Below, piece by piece: positions 1 through 9,114 of a stretch of 64,000 nt of DNA. Made by a program: the position numbers and the translations under genes. Under the pieces are notes generated by a model. It was not told the DNA's origin and did no database searches. It saw only the letters and a list, made by a program, of their open reading frames with translations. Each line of letters starts with the position of its first letter. The first letter of the stretch is position 1. This DNA is from Aeromicrobium piscarium (lineage in GTDB: Bacteria > Actinomycetota > Actinomycetes > Propionibacteriales > Nocardioidaceae): contig NZ_VLNT01000002.1 in NCBI RefSeq assembly GCF_007421815.1, positions 62,001-126,000 of the forward strand, read 5' to 3'.

Positions 1-1018
1 CCAGGCCCAGTTCGGCGAGAGCTCCCGCCGTCACCTCGGCGCTCATCTCGGCACCCCCGGGGCCGTCGACGCGCACCCGCACGGTCGCCCCACGCGGCTC
101 CAGCTCGCGGACCCTCGCCGGGAGCACGTTGCGGGGGCTGCCGACCGGGGGCTCGAGGTAGAGGGCCACCGCCCGTGGAGCGAAGGCGGCGATCGCCGGC
201 TGTCCCGGATCCACCGCGATGTGGGCAGCACCGTGCATCTCGGCCCCGCCCGTCGACCGCACACCGTCCTTCGTGGCGGTTCCGGGCCACAGGTTGACAT
301 CGGCGATCGACGCGCCGAAGGTACTGCGCGGTCGGGCGAGCACGTCGGCGGTCGGCCCCTCCTCAGCCACCCCACCGTCCTCCAACACGACCACCCGGTC
401 GGCGAGGAGCAGCGCATCGAGCACATCGTGCGTGACGATGACCGACGTCCGGTCGGCCAGGACCCGGCGCAGCATCTGGCGCACCGAGGGCACCATGGTG
501 ACGTCCAGCGCGGCCATCGGCTCATCGAGCAGCAGCAACCGCGGCTCGGCGGCGAGAGCGCGGGCCACCGAGATGCGTTGAGCCTGCCCTCCGGAGAGCT
601 GCGACGGCTTACGCCCGGCGTACTCGCCGGCCCCCACCTCGTCCAACCAGCGTCGGGCAGCCTCTCGTGCCGCACGTCGCGGCACGCCCCTACTGCGAGG
701 CCCGAAGGCGACATTCTCGGTCACCGTCAGATGGGGGAACAGCAGGGCATCCTGTGCCAGCAGCGCGATACCCCGGGCGTGGGGCTGCCGCCATAGTCCC
801 CGTCCCCCGGTGTCCACGTCGAACAGCGTCTCGCTGCCGAGGCGCGCGCTGCCCCGATCGGGACGCAAGGTCCCCGCGATCGTGGACAGCAGCGTGGACT
901 TGCCGGCGCCATTGGGACCGAGCACCGCGACCGTCTCTCCGTCCGCGACCTCCAGCCGCAGATCCACTCCCCGCTCCTCGAGGAGAATCTCGCACTCCAA
1001 TGCCGGCGTATCAGTCAC
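1..1018 (-). CDS. modC: Molybdate ABC transporter ATP-binding protein ModC (partial, C-terminus off the window)
   Basis: ATPase of the molybdate importer; it powers ModB on the inner face of the membrane. The GTG start at 1018 overlaps the modB stop as GTGA. Translation gives Walker A (GPNGAGKST, about residues 34-42), a Q-loop region ([13 protein letters not shown]), the ABC signature LSGGQAQRI and Walker [13 protein letters not shown]. The last residues seen ([18 protein letters not shown]) look like the start of a TOBE/MOP-type C-terminal domain, which separates ModC from generic ATPases. The gene leaves the window at position 1, so only its final residues are missing. It is the last gene of modABC. 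Frame and function are secure; only the C-terminus is unseen. Confidence 0.9.
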   Translation of the reverse strand, partial: MTDTPALECEILLEERGVDLRLEVADGETVAVLGPNGAGKSTLLSTIAGTLRPDRGSARLGSETLFDVDTGGRGLWRQPHARGIALLAQDALLFPHLTVTENVAFGPRSRGVPRRAAREAARRWLDEVGAGEYAGRKPSQLSGGQAQRISVARALAAEPRLLLLDEPMAALDVTMVPSVRQMLRRVLADRTSVIVTHDVLDALLLADRVVVLEDGGVAEEGPTADVLARPRSTFGASIADVNLWPGTATKDGVRSTGGAEMHGAAHIAVDPGQPAIAAFAPRAVALYLEPPVGSPRNVLPARVRELEPRGATVRVRVDGPGGAEMSAEVTAGALAELGL

Positions 1019-1803
1019 ATCTGCCCCCTCGACCCACGCACGAGGCCGATGACGAGCACCGCCACCACCACGAGAACCAGTGACAGCGCCACCGCGGCGT
1101 CCGGGTCGACCTCGCGCTGCAGGTAGATCTCCAGCGGCAAGGTGCGCGTCACACCCTGCAGGCTGCCCGCGAAGGTGATCGTGGCGCCGAACTCCCCCAG
1201 CGCCCGCGCGAAGGCCAGGATCGCGCCGGAAGCGAGGCCCGGCAGCACCAACGGCAGGGTCACGCGCCGCAAGACGGTGGTCGGCTTGGCGCCGAGGGTT
1301 GCCGCCACGATGTCGTAGCGTTGGCCCGCCGTGCGCAGCGTGCCCTCGAGGCTGACCACGAGGAAGGGCAGCGACACGAAGGTCTGAGCGAGCACCACCG
1401 CCGCGGTCGAGAAGGCGATCTGGATACCGAGGACCTCCAGGTGCTCACCCAGCAGGCCGCGGCGACCGAAGGTGTAGAGCAGGGCGATGCCACCGACGAC
1501 CGGGGGGAGCACCATCGGCAGCAGCACGAGCGAACGCAACACCGACTGACCCGCGAAGCGGGTCCGGACGAGCACGATCGCCATCGGCACGCCGAGGACG
1601 AGGCACGCCACCGTGCTGATCGAGGCGGTGATCAGGCTCAACCTCAAGGCTGCGACCGATGACTCGGAGGTGATCAAGGAGATGAACTGCGACCAGTCGA
1701 CGCGAGCCATCAAAGCGAGCAGCGGGAGCAGCACGAAGGCCGCTCCCGCCACCGCGGGGACATAGACCCAGGCCGGGAGGCCGGAGTACTGAGGGGATCT
1801 CAC
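1015..1803 (-). CDS. modB: Molybdate ABC transporter permease ModB
   Basis: Membrane permease of the molybdate importer, 262 aa, with five or six hydrophobic spans starting at about residue 10 ([19 protein letters not shown]). The stretch [21 protein letters not shown] is the cytoplasmic coupling-loop motif typical of ModB. The GTG at 1803 lies one base past the modA stop; the reading frame is open further upstream, but that part lies inside modA and reads as low-complexity out-of-frame sequence. The 3' end overlaps modC by 4 nt, so modA, modB and modC are probably one translationally coupled transcript. Confidence 0.92.
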   Translation of the reverse strand: MRSPQYSGLPAWVYVPAVAGAAFVLLPLLALMARVDWSQFISLITSESSVAALRLSLITASISTVACLVLGVPMAIVLVRTRFAGQSVLRSLVLLPMVLPPVVGGIALLYTFGRRGLLGEHLEVLGIQIAFSTAAVVLAQTFVSLPFLVVSLEGTLRTAGQRYDIVAATLGAKPTTVLRRVTLPLVLPGLASGAILAFARALGEFGATITFAGSLQGVTRTLPLEIYLQREVDPDAAVALSLVLVVVAVLVIGLVRGSRGQM

Positions 1804-1804
1804 G

Positions 1805-2587
1805 TCACTCAGACTGCACGAAGCCCGCCTCGCCGAGCACCTCCTGGCCCATGGGGCCCAGCACGAAGTCGACGAAGCGCTGAGCCACGTCGCCGTGCTC
1901 GCTGTCGGAGAGGACCGCAATCGGGTAGTCGTTGACGGCCTCAGCGGCCTCCGGGAAGGAGATGCTCTCCACCGCATCCCCTGCGCCCACAGCATCCGTG
2001 ACGTAGACCAGCCCGGCGTCGGCCTCCCCGGAAGTGACCTTGGCGAGCACGTCGGTTACGGCGGACTCCTCGCTGGACGGACTCAGGGTGACACCCGAGC
2101 TCTCCTCGACCTCCTTGGTGGCGGCGCCGCACGGCACCTCGGGAGCGCAGATGACCAGGGTGACGTCCTCGGCGGCCAGGTCCTCGAAACCCTCGATGTC
2201 CTTCGGATTGCCCGGAGCGGTGACGATCTGCAGCGTGTTGGCGGCGAACAACGTCGGCTCGCCCTCCACCAGGTCATCGCCGGTCGCCTTCTCCATGTTC
2301 TTCTCGTCGGCTGAAGCGAAGACATCGGCCGGAGACCCGTTCTGGATCTGCGCCACCAGATCGGAGGACCCCGCGAAGTTGAACTCGACCGAGACTCCTT
2401 CGTTCTCCGCCTCGAATCTCTCACCCAGCTCGGTGAAAGTACTGGTCAGCGATGCCGCGGCGAAGACGGTCAGCGTGACCTGCTCGGTCTCCGCCTCGCT
2501 CGAGGCCTCGTTGTCTCCATCGCCACCGCACGCGCTCAATCCGCCGATCAGCGCGAGAGCTGCGGCGGCGCCCAAGAAACGTCTCAT
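1805..2587 (-). CDS. modA: Molybdate-binding lipoprotein ModA
   Basis: Extracytoplasmic molybdate/tungstate-binding protein, 260 aa. The N-terminus [20 protein letters not shown] is a lipoprotein signal with a lipobox ending at Cys20. It continues as [16 protein letters not shown], the family motif that contributes oxyanion-binding serines. Open reading continues about 830 nt further upstream, but that extension is antisense to moeA, so ATG 2587 is chosen. A TAGAAT box at 2596-2601 ends 8 nt before this ATG, which fits a leaderless transcript. It is first in modABC and divergent from moeA. Confidence 0.93.
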   Translation of the reverse strand: MRRFLGAAAALALIGGLSACGGDGDNEASSEAETEQVTLTVFAAASLTSTFTELGERFEAENEGVSVEFNFAGSSDLVAQIQNGSPADVFASADEKNMEKATGDDLVEGEPTLFAANTLQIVTAPGNPKDIEGFEDLAAEDVTLVICAPEVPCGAATKEVEESSGVTLSPSSEESAVTDVLAKVTSGEADAGLVYVTDAVGAGDAVESISFPEAAEAVNDYPIAVLSDSEHGDVAQRFVDFVLGPMGQEVLGEAGFVQSE

Positions 2588-2684
2588 AGGCGATGATTCT
2601 ACGCATATGCGATAGATCTGGCCGATTCGACCCGCAGGTGCGATCCCCTGTCGTCCGTCGCGGCACGACCGGTAGCGTTCGGAC
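2588..2684. promoter_or_regulatory. Divergent modA/moeA control region with a CGCATATGCG palindrome
   Basis: This 97 bp region separates molybdate uptake from Moco synthesis. On the minus strand TAGAAT (2596-2601) is a -10 candidate for leaderless modA. On the plus strand TAGCGT (2673-2678) ends 6 nt before the moeA ATG. A perfect 10-bp palindrome, CGCATATGCG, occupies 2602-2611 and abuts the modA -10 box. That is where a repressor would block transcription, so it is a candidate molybdate-responsive operator; no regulator gene is visible in the window. The boxes and palindrome are seen; the function is inferred. Confidence 0.55.
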
Positions 2685-3884
2685 ATGACCGTGAGCCTGG
2701 AAACACATCGCACCGAGGTCGAGCGACTGCTGGCCCTCGCCGACCAGAGACGCCGGGCCCGGCCGGCGGACTCGTGCTCCCTCCCCCAGGCGCTCGGCCG
2801 CCGACTTGCCCGAGATGTCGCCGCACCTGAGGACGTCCCCGCCTTCGACAACTCCCAGATGGACGGATTCGCCGTCCGGAGTACGGACTTGCGGTCGGCG
2901 AAGACCGCACCGGTGACGCTCCCGGTCGCGGCGCCCATCGCCGCTGGCGCATCGGCCGGCTCCCTGACGCCCGGCACAGCCGCCCCGATCATGACCGGGG
3001 CGCCGATTCCCGCAGGCGCCGACGCCGTGATCCCGATCGAGCGAACCCGGCCCGGCGATTTCTCCGCCCCTGAGGTCACCTTCGACGCCCCTGCCCCCGG
3101 GGGACAGTACGTCCGTCCCCGCGGCGATGACATCCGCGCCGGTGCGGTCCTCATGCCTGCCGGCACCTCGATCTCGGTGGCGGGCATCGGTGCGCTCACC
3201 GGGGGCGGCCTGACGTCGGTCGAGGTCGAGCCGACTCTGCGGATCGCGATCATCAGCACCGGTGACGAGATCGCCAACGGCCAGATCCCGGACTCGAACA
3301 GCGCGGCACTCGCCGCTGCCTGCGCCGAGATCGGAGCGCACGTCGATCGCTTCATCTGCTCGGACTCCCCGCACGAGTTCGACGAACTGCTCGATCGCCT
3401 CGACCACGACCTCGCGCTCACGATCGGCGGGGTCAGCGCCGGCGCCTACGAGGTCGTGCGCCAAGCCCTCTCCCCGCTCGCCGACGCATGGTTCGATCAC
3501 GTTCCCCTCCAACCAGGCGGCCCCCAAGGTCGCGCCGTACGCGCCGGACTGCCGATCCTGTGCCTCCCGGGCAATCCGGTCAGTTCGCTGGTGTCCTTCG
3601 AGTTGTTCATCCGTCCTGGGCTCGCACGTCGATGCGGGCAGGTCGATCCTGATCGCCCTCGTGGCACAGCGCCTCTGGCTGCGCCGCTGACCTCGATCCC
3701 CGGCAAGCTCCAAGTGCGGCGCGGGACCCTCGACGAGCACGGAGAGGCGCGGGTGATCGGTGGAGCGGGCTCGCATCTGCTGGCCGCCTACGCTGTGGCC
3801 ACCCACCTGATCTTCGTGCCCGCCGAGATCGAGGAGTTAGCGGCCGGCGATACAGTGGCGTGGTGGAGGATCGCAGCGCTCTGA
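2685..3884 (+). CDS. moeA: Molybdopterin molybdenumtransferase MoeA
   Basis: Inserts molybdate into adenylated molybdopterin, the last common step of Moco synthesis. The protein is 399 aa, normal for MoeA. Motifs in order: VPAFDNSQMDGFAVR (about 60-74), MTGAPIPAGADAVIPIE (about 104-120), ISTGDEI (about 190), the MoCF-domain GGVSAGAYEVV (about 248), LCLPGNPVSS (about 288) and a domain IV tail. The GGVS motif carries Glu where E. coli MoeA and gephyrin have Asp (GGVSxGxxD). The start is fixed by the TAGCGT box 6 nt upstream. It overlaps moaC by about 25 nt and heads moeA-moaC-mogA-moaE. Confidence 0.94.
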   Translation: MTVSLETHRTEVERLLALADQRRRARPADSCSLPQALGRRLARDVAAPEDVPAFDNSQMDGFAVRSTDLRSAKTAPVTLPVAAPIAAGASAGSLTPGTAAPIMTGAPIPAGADAVIPIERTRPGDFSAPEVTFDAPAPGGQYVRPRGDDIRAGAVLMPAGTSISVAGIGALTGGGLTSVEVEPTLRIAIISTGDEIANGQIPDSNSAALAAACAEIGAHVDRFICSDSPHEFDELLDRLDHDLALTIGGVSAGAYEVVRQALSPLADAWFDHVPLQPGGPQGRAVRAGLPILCLPGNPVSSLVSFELFIRPGLARRCGQVDPDRPRGTAPLAAPLTSIPGKLQVRRGTLDEHGEARVIGGAGSHLLAAYAVATHLIFVPAEIEELAAGDTVAWWRIAAL

Positions 3885-4345
3885 GCCATTACCGGGACGA
3901 CGGCTCGGCACATATGGTCGATGTCTCGGCCAAGGAGTCCACGACTCGCACCGCGGTGGCCGAAGGCCGTTTCGTGACGCGCCCCGATGTGGTCGACCAG
4001 ATCACCGACGGCCGACTCCCCAAGGGTGAGGCACTCGCCACCGCACGCATCGCCGGTGTGCTCGCCGCCAAGCAGACTCCCACGCTCATCCCCCTCTGTC
4101 ATCCCCTGCCGTTGTCGAAGATCGAGATCGACCTCCTTCCCGAGACCGATACGGTCGTCATCCGCGCCACCGTCCGCACGACGGCTCCGACCGGGGTCGA
4201 GATGGAGGCGATGACGGCGGTGAGCGTGGCGGGACTGACGCTCTACGACATGGTCAAGGCCGTCGATCGCGCGGCCTCGATCGAGGGCATCCGGGTGATC
4301 TCGAAACAGGGCGGCACGCACGACTGGGAGGCCGGGGATGCGTGA
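3860..4345 (+). CDS. moaC: Cyclic pyranopterin monophosphate synthase MoaC
   Basis: Converts 3',8-cyclo-7,8-dihydro-GTP, the MoaA product, to cyclic pyranopterin monophosphate. About 161 aa. Hallmarks are LIPLCHPLPLSKIEIDL and VEMEAMTAVSVAGLTLYDMVKA, which hold the active-site His and Lys, and the KQGGTHDW end. Two adjacent GTG codons (3860, 3863) can start it, both inside the 3' end of moeA. A TACAGT box at 3851-3856 lies 6 nt before GTG 3863, so an internal leaderless promoter is possible. It overlaps mogA by 8 nt. The partner moaA is not in the window. Confidence 0.94.
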   Translation: MVEDRSALSHYRDDGSAHMVDVSAKESTTRTAVAEGRFVTRPDVVDQITDGRLPKGEALATARIAGVLAAKQTPTLIPLCHPLPLSKIEIDLLPETDTVVIRATVRTTAPTGVEMEAMTAVSVAGLTLYDMVKAVDRAASIEGIRVISKQGGTHDWEAGDA

Positions 4346-4847
4346 GCCCACCGGCCTCGTCGTCGTGGCCTCCACCAGTGCCGCGCACGGCGAGGCCGAG
4401 GACCGCACCGGCCCGGTGATCGCCGACTGGCTTCGCGAGCAGGGGGTGTCCTGCGGCGATCCGGTGGTGGTGCCCGACGGGCCTCCGGTCGAGACCGCGC
4501 TGCGCGATGCCGTCGGCGGCGGCATCGCGGTGGTGCTGACGACCGGCGGGACCGGCATCACCGTGGATGATCTGACTCCCGAGGCCACCGACGCCGTGTT
4601 GGAGCGACCGTTGCCTGGAGTCGCCGAGGCGATGCGGGCCCGTGGTCTCGAGGCGACACCCTTCGCGGCGCTGTCCCGAGGACGCGCCGGCGTCGCGGGG
4701 CGGACCTTCATCGCGAATCTGCCGGGCTCGCCTGGAGGGGTCCGTGACGGCCTGGAGGTCCTCGAGCCCCTGGTGCATCATCTCCTGGCGCAGCTCGGAC
4801 ATCTCACCGACGACGACCCGCACCCACCCCGAGGAGAAGACCGATGA
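4338..4847 (+). CDS. mogA: Molybdopterin adenylyltransferase (MogA/MoaB family)
   Basis: Adenylylates molybdopterin before metal insertion by MoeA. The 169 aa protein is a single MoCF-fold domain with LTTGGTGITVDDLTPEAT (about 72-88), the family nucleotide- and pterin-binding motif, and IANLPGSPGGVRDGLEVL near the C-terminus. The name MoaB is also used for such stand-alone actinobacterial proteins; MogA describes the activity. ATG 4338 lies within the moaC end and the TGA overlaps the moaE ATG (ATGA), indicating translational coupling. Confidence 0.88.
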   Translation: MREPTGLVVVASTSAAHGEAEDRTGPVIADWLREQGVSCGDPVVVPDGPPVETALRDAVGGGIAVVLTTGGTGITVDDLTPEATDAVLERPLPGVAEAMRARGLEATPFAALSRGRAGVAGRTFIANLPGSPGGVRDGLEVLEPLVHHLLAQLGHLTDDDPHPPRGEDR

Positions 4848-5257
4848 GCGTTCAGCTGGCCGATATCTGGGACGACGACCTCGAGCTCGACCAGCTCGTC
4901 GCCCTCGTCGGCACCCCCGGGCACGGCGCAGTGGCGACCTTCACAGGCTGTGTACGCGATCACGACGGCGGCCGGTCGGTGACCCGCCTGGTCTACGAGG
5001 CACATCCAGAGGCGGTCGCCCGTCTGCAGGCGTCGGCGGCACGGATCGCCGAACGCGGGGTCTCCGTGGCGGTCCTGCATCGGACCGGGAGCCTGGCGAT
5101 CGGCGATGCGGCGATCGCCGCTGCGGTGTCCGCCCCGCACCGCAGCGAGGCCTTCGCCGCGATCGCCGACCTCATCGACGATGTCAAGGCGACCGTCCCG
5201 ATCTGGAAGCACCAGTTCTACGCCGACGGATCGGACGACTGGGTCAACTCGCCCTGA
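4844..5257 (+). CDS. moaE: Molybdopterin synthase catalytic subunit MoaE
   Basis: Large subunit of molybdopterin synthase, which transfers sulfur from MoaD thiocarboxylate to cPMP. 137 aa. FTGCVRDHDGG near the N-terminus, VAVLHRTGSLAIGDAAIAAAVSAPHR in the middle and the C-terminal WKHQFYADGSDDWV contain the conserved Arg, Lys and Trp positions. The small sulfur-carrier subunit MoaD is not encoded in the window. The 3' end runs 40 bp into the 3' end of the convergent dprA. Confidence 0.92.
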   Translation: MSVQLADIWDDDLELDQLVALVGTPGHGAVATFTGCVRDHDGGRSVTRLVYEAHPEAVARLQASAARIAERGVSVAVLHRTGSLAIGDAAIAAAVSAPHRSEAFAAIADLIDDVKATVPIWKHQFYADGSDDWVNSP

Positions 5258-6363
5258 GCTTCGACACGACACCAGCCCGCATCGGCCTGCCAGGCCAGTC
5301 CAGCACGTTCCAGACGATTCAAGGCACGCAGTGCATGGGACGTGCCGATGCGCAGCCGTCGCGCCAGTTCCGCGGGAAAAACCGGGACGCGATCGAGCGC
5401 ATCGAGCACAGCTCCGGCGACCGGGTCGGGCAGCTCGCTACCGCCGACCTGCGCGGAGAAGCCGAGGAGCTCGGCCACGACATCGGTGCCGCTGCCGACG
5501 AGAACGGCTTTGCCGCCGCGGATCGCCTCGTGCGTGCCCTGCGACTGCGCTGAAGTGATGGGCCCCGGTACCGCCATCGTGACCCGACCCAGCCGATCAG
5601 CCCAGTGCAGCGTGTTCAGCGAGCCGCTGCGCCGGGCCGCCTCCACGACGACGAGTCCGTCGCTCAGGGCCGCGATGAGCCGATTGCGCGCGAGGAAGCG
5701 CGAGCGGGCCGCCGGCGCACCCGGCGGGTACTCCGAGATCACCACCCCGCGCTCGGCGATGCGTCCGAGGAGGGAGGCGTGGGCGCGCGGATAATCCAGG
5801 TCGGCCCCGCAGGCGAGGACGGCGATGCCCGGATCGCCCACCAGGATCCCGCCGCGATGGGCTGAGGCATCGATGCCGAAGGCCGCACCGCTGACGATGC
5901 TGAATCCGGCATCGGCACCCACCGCCGCGATATCCGCCGCGGCCTCGGCACCGTAGGTCGTGCAGTCGCGGGCGCCGACGACGGCCAGAGCATGGTCGCT
6001 GAGGAGCCGAAGGTCCCCCGTGCCTCGGCACCACAGCCCGAGGGGTGCGCCTGCCGCGCCCGATGCCCCCTCGGTGTGCTGGAGGTCGCCCAGCTGCACC
6101 GGCCACTCCTCGTCCTCGGGCGTGACCCATCGCACCCCGTTGTCGCGACCGCCACTCTCGACCCCGGCACGATCACGTTCCGCCCGTCGCAGGCCTCTAA
6201 TCCACGTCTCGGGCCAGCTTGCGGTAGGCGACCTGAGCCGCTCCAGCAGCCCGATGGCACCGCCCGAGGCCTCGAGCGCGGACGGCAGTCGCGGATCACC
6301 GGGCTCGACCGCCAGGGAGAGCAGCAGCCGCGCCTCCCGCACATGTTCGCTCGCGTCGCCCAT
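5218..6363 (-). CDS. dprA: DNA-processing protein DprA (Smf)
   Basis: Loads RecA on incoming single-stranded DNA in transforming bacteria; the role in non-competent actinobacteria is less clear. About 381 aa with a Rossmann-like core containing ALAVVGARDCTTYG and VSGAAFGIDASAHRGGI, then PPGAPAARSRFLARNRLIAALS and a C-terminal winged-helix region (VPVFPAELARRLRIGTSHALRAL). ATG 6363 follows the comM stop by one base; the frame is open further upstream within comM, but that part is not DprA-like. It is last in the rplS-to-dprA run and its final 40 bp are shared antisense with moaE. Confidence 0.92.
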   Translation of the reverse strand: MGDASEHVREARLLLSLAVEPGDPRLPSALEASGGAIGLLERLRSPTASWPETWIRGLRRAERDRAGVESGGRDNGVRWVTPEDEEWPVQLGDLQHTEGASGAAGAPLGLWCRGTGDLRLLSDHALAVVGARDCTTYGAEAAADIAAVGADAGFSIVSGAAFGIDASAHRGGILVGDPGIAVLACGADLDYPRAHASLLGRIAERGVVISEYPPGAPAARSRFLARNRLIAALSDGLVVVEAARRSGSLNTLHWADRLGRVTMAVPGPITSAQSQGTHEAIRGGKAVLVGSGTDVVAELLGFSAQVGGSELPDPVAGAVLDALDRVPVFPAELARRLRIGTSHALRALNRLERAGLAWQADAGWCRVEAQGELTQSSDPSA

Positions 6364-6364
6364 G

Positions 6365-7945
6365 TCAGGCTGCCTGCAGTCGCTCACGCAGTGCCCCACC
6401 GATCGACGTGCCCCTCCGCAGGGCGAGCGCGGTACTGACGTCGTCATCGTCCGGCTGCTCGTGACCGACCAGATCCGCCACGGTCCACGCCACCCGCAGC
6501 ACCCGGTCGGCCGCCCGAGCACTGAGCTTGCCGCCCTGGAGCTGCTGCTCGAGCACGGCCCTGGCGGGGGTGGTCGGTGGGAGCTCCTTGCGGATCACGA
6601 CACCTGAGACCTCGCTGTTGAGCCGGGCGCCGTACGGCTCCAGACGCAGCCGTTGACGATCCCGCGCGGAGCCGACATCTTCCGCCCATCGCGCACTCGT
6701 TCGCCGGCACGCCAGGCTCTCGGCGAGCTCCGGGCGGGTGGGAGCGCGCAGCACCCGATGCAGGTCGATCCGGTCACGCACCGGCCCGCTGATCTTGTCA
6801 CCGTATCGGCGGCGCTGCACCGGAGTGCACTCGCACCGTTCGACGACCGAACCGCTGTAGCCGCACGGACAGGGATTGGCGGCCAGCACCAATTGGAAGC
6901 GCGCCGGGAACACCGCCGTCTGCGCGGCTCGTGAGACGACGACCGTGCCGCTCTCCAGGGGCTGACGGAGAGCATCGATGACATTGATCGCGAACTCCGG
7001 AGCCTCATCCAAGAACAGAATCCCTCGGTGCGCGAGACTCATCGCGCCGGGACGGATCTGCCGGCTGCCTCCACCGACGATCGCCGCGGCGCTGGCCGAG
7101 TGATGCGGATCGATGAACGGCGGACGGCTCAGCAGCGGGGCGTCCGCGGGCAGCACCCCCGCGACCGAGTGGACCGCGCTGACATCGAGCGAGGCGGCCA
7201 GGTCCAGATCGGGCAGCAGGGCCGGTAGGCGTTGGGCGAGCATCGTCTTGCCGATGCCGGGAGGCCCGGTCATCGCCACATGGTGGCCGCCTGCCGCCGC
7301 GATGACCGTCGCGAGTCGAGCGTCGTCCTGTCCGGCGACATCCGCCAGATCGAGCTGGTCGACCCGACGGCTCGACCATCCCGCCTCTTGCGTGGTCTCC
7401 AGCGGCTCGACCGGTGGGTCGTCCGCCGGGGGTTGCTCGCCGGTCAGCACCGCGATCACGTGACGCAGCGATCGCACCCCGAGCACCTCGACTCCGGGGA
7501 CGAGGCCCGCCTCGGCCGCATTGGCCTCCGGCACGACGACTCGCTCGACCCCGGCTTCGGCCGCCGCCAAGACCGCCGGCAGCACCCCGCGGATGGCGCG
7601 GACACGGCCGTCCAGCGCCAGTTCACCGAGGAAGACCGTGTCGGCGCATCCCTCCGCGGGAACGAGGCGCTTGGCCATGAAGACGGCCACGGCGATCGCC
7701 AGATCGTAGTGGGATCCGTTCTTGGGGAGCGAGGAGGGCGCGAGGTTGATGGTGACCCGATGCTCGGGCCAGCCGGTGCCGGAGTTGACGACGGCCGAGC
7801 GCACGCGGTCTCTGGCCTCGCTGACCGTCGCATCGCCGAGCCCGACGATGACCGTGCCGGGCATGCCCGAGGAGACATCGACCTCGACCTCGATGGGGCG
7901 TCCACGTAAGCCGTCGAGGGCGACGGACCGGGTCGCGCCGGCCAT
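6365..7945 (-). CDS. comM: YifB/ComM family Mg-chelatase-like AAA ATPase
   Basis: AAA+ protein related to ComM, a branch-migration helicase in natural transformation in Vibrio and Haemophilus. 526 aa. An N-terminal Lon-like S5 domain (GLGDATVSEARDRVRSAV, LAPSSLPKNGSHYDLAIA) precedes Walker A GPPGIGKTMLAQRLPALLP and Walker B GILFLDEAPEF, a cysteine cluster NPCPCGYSG plus ERCECT, and a C-terminal lid (GGKLSARAADRVLRVAWT). It touches yraN as TGATG and is followed at once by dprA, the usual actinobacterial yraN-comM-dprA order. Confidence 0.92.
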   Translation of the reverse strand: MAGATRSVALDGLRGRPIEVEVDVSSGMPGTVIVGLGDATVSEARDRVRSAVVNSGTGWPEHRVTINLAPSSLPKNGSHYDLAIAVAVFMAKRLVPAEGCADTVFLGELALDGRVRAIRGVLPAVLAAAEAGVERVVVPEANAAEAGLVPGVEVLGVRSLRHVIAVLTGEQPPADDPPVEPLETTQEAGWSSRRVDQLDLADVAGQDDARLATVIAAAGGHHVAMTGPPGIGKTMLAQRLPALLPDLDLAASLDVSAVHSVAGVLPADAPLLSRPPFIDPHHSASAAAIVGGGSRQIRPGAMSLAHRGILFLDEAPEFAINVIDALRQPLESGTVVVSRAAQTAVFPARFQLVLAANPCPCGYSGSVVERCECTPVQRRRYGDKISGPVRDRIDLHRVLRAPTRPELAESLACRRTSARWAEDVGSARDRQRLRLEPYGARLNSEVSGVVIRKELPPTTPARAVLEQQLQGGKLSARAADRVLRVAWTVADLVGHEQPDDDDVSTALALRRGTSIGGALRERLQAA

Positions 7946-8307
7946 CAGGCGACTCCCGCCACACGCTCGACACGTGGGGCGCCCCGCGCCGGGACCACCA
8001 CCGCGACCACGTCGATCCGCACCGCCGGCGGATGCAGCCCGCTGACCTCGAGCCAGTGCGCCGCGAGCCGTCGTAGCGTGGCCGCCTTGCGAGGACCCAC
8101 TGCCTCCAACGGCGTCCCGAAGGCGTCTCCCGACCTGGTCTTGACCTCACAGATCACCAGCGTGTCGCCGTCGCGCGCGACGATGTCGATCTCACCGAAC
8201 CGCGAGGTCCAGTTGCGATCGAGCACCACCATGCCCGCTTCTCGGAGGAAGTCGTACGCGAGCCGTTCCCCATAGGCGCCCAGCGCCTTGTTCCGTGCGT
8301 AGGTCAT
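7945..8307 (-). CDS. yraN: UPF0102 family nuclease-like protein YraN
   Basis: Small protein with the PD-(D/E)XK nuclease-like signature GEIDIVARDGDTLVICEVKTR (about residues 36-56), preceded by GAYGERLAYDFLREAGM. This is the UPF0102/YraN family, whose biochemical role is not established. ATG 8307 gives 120 aa, the usual length, whereas the frame extends about 32 codons upstream as non-conserved Arg-rich sequence. Its stop overlaps the comM start by one base, and the gene sits in the classic rnhB-yraN-comM-dprA neighbourhood. Confidence 0.9.
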   Translation of the reverse strand: MTYARNKALGAYGERLAYDFLREAGMVVLDRNWTSRFGEIDIVARDGDTLVICEVKTRSGDAFGTPLEAVGPRKAATLRRLAAHWLEVSGLHPPAVRIDVVAVVVPARGAPRVERVAGVA

Positions 8308-8415
8308 GCAGCGATCGTGCGGCCGCAGCGGCCCTCGGACCAGACCCGTCCGCGGATCTGTGGACGACCGAACGCCACGTCGATCCTGTGGACGAACCGC
8401 CATCCGCCGTGTGCG

Positions 8416-9105
8416 TCAGCGCGCGAACATGCTCCGCACGCGCACCCACAACGGATCCCCTGCGCCGAGCCCGTTCGCCAGGCGCATGGGGCCGGCGATC
8501 AGACCGCCACCGCAGAATGTCGCCAGCAGCGCGAGATAGAGCGCCGCGGCACCGTACGCCGCGTTCTCACCGAATCCGAGCGAGAGATCCCGCGGCGAGA
8601 CGAAGGAGACGATCGCGACACTCCACGCGCAGACCGCCAGGAGCGACACGAGGCTCGCCAGCGCGATCCGCGCGAAGATCGGCGGCTCGACGTTCACCGT
8701 GCGGGCCGCGACCCAGCCTCCGAGGCTCGTCGAACGTTCACCCGATCGGAAGGGCACCACGACCCAGGCGGCAGCCGCGCGTGTGAGGACACGGCCCGTG
8801 CGCCGTAACCGGACGAGCACGACGACACCGCACGGCGCCATGAGCAATGCCACGAGTCCGATCACGAGATCCTCCCCGCGAGGAAGGACCCGCCAGGCAA
8901 CAGACAGCCCGGCGAAGAGGACGGCGACGCATCCGCCTCCAGCCGCCGCCGCGAAGGCCACGACGCCCACGAGCAGACGGGACCAGCGCTCATAGTCCGC
9001 GCGCAGGCGGCGCACCGCCTGGTCGGTCTCCCACGCGCTCGCGTCACCGGTTTCCGGCCCTCTCAAGAACGCGCGCGACTCCGGAAGGAGGAAGGAGAAG
9101 GACAC
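8416..9105 (-). CDS. Hypothetical four-span membrane protein
   Basis: 229 aa, no family recognised. It has a short hydrophilic N-terminus with an acidic/basic helix (WETDQAVRRLRADYERW) and then four hydrophobic segments: about 44-70 (VGVVAFAAAAGGGCVAVLFAG), 80-98, 145-167 and 182-202. GTG 9105 is preceded by an AGGAGA ribosome-binding site. It sits 9 bp after the DUF2469 gene in the same direction and 108 bp before yraN, so it is probably cotranscribed. Codon usage matches its neighbours. The function is unknown. Confidence 0.7.
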   Translation of the reverse strand: MSFSFLLPESRAFLRGPETGDASAWETDQAVRRLRADYERWSRLLVGVVAFAAAAGGGCVAVLFAGLSVAWRVLPRGEDLVIGLVALLMAPCGVVVLVRLRRTGRVLTRAAAAWVVVPFRSGERSTSLGGWVAARTVNVEPPIFARIALASLVSLLAVCAWSVAIVSFVSPRDLSLGFGENAAYGAAALYLALLATFCGGGLIAGPMRLANGLGAGDPLWVRVRSMFAR

Positions 9106-9114
9106 CGTCTCCTG

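Noticed and set aside
2588..3421. 278-codon N-terminal extension of modA
   Set aside because: It lies antisense to moeA and precedes a perfect lipoprotein signal that must be N-terminal.
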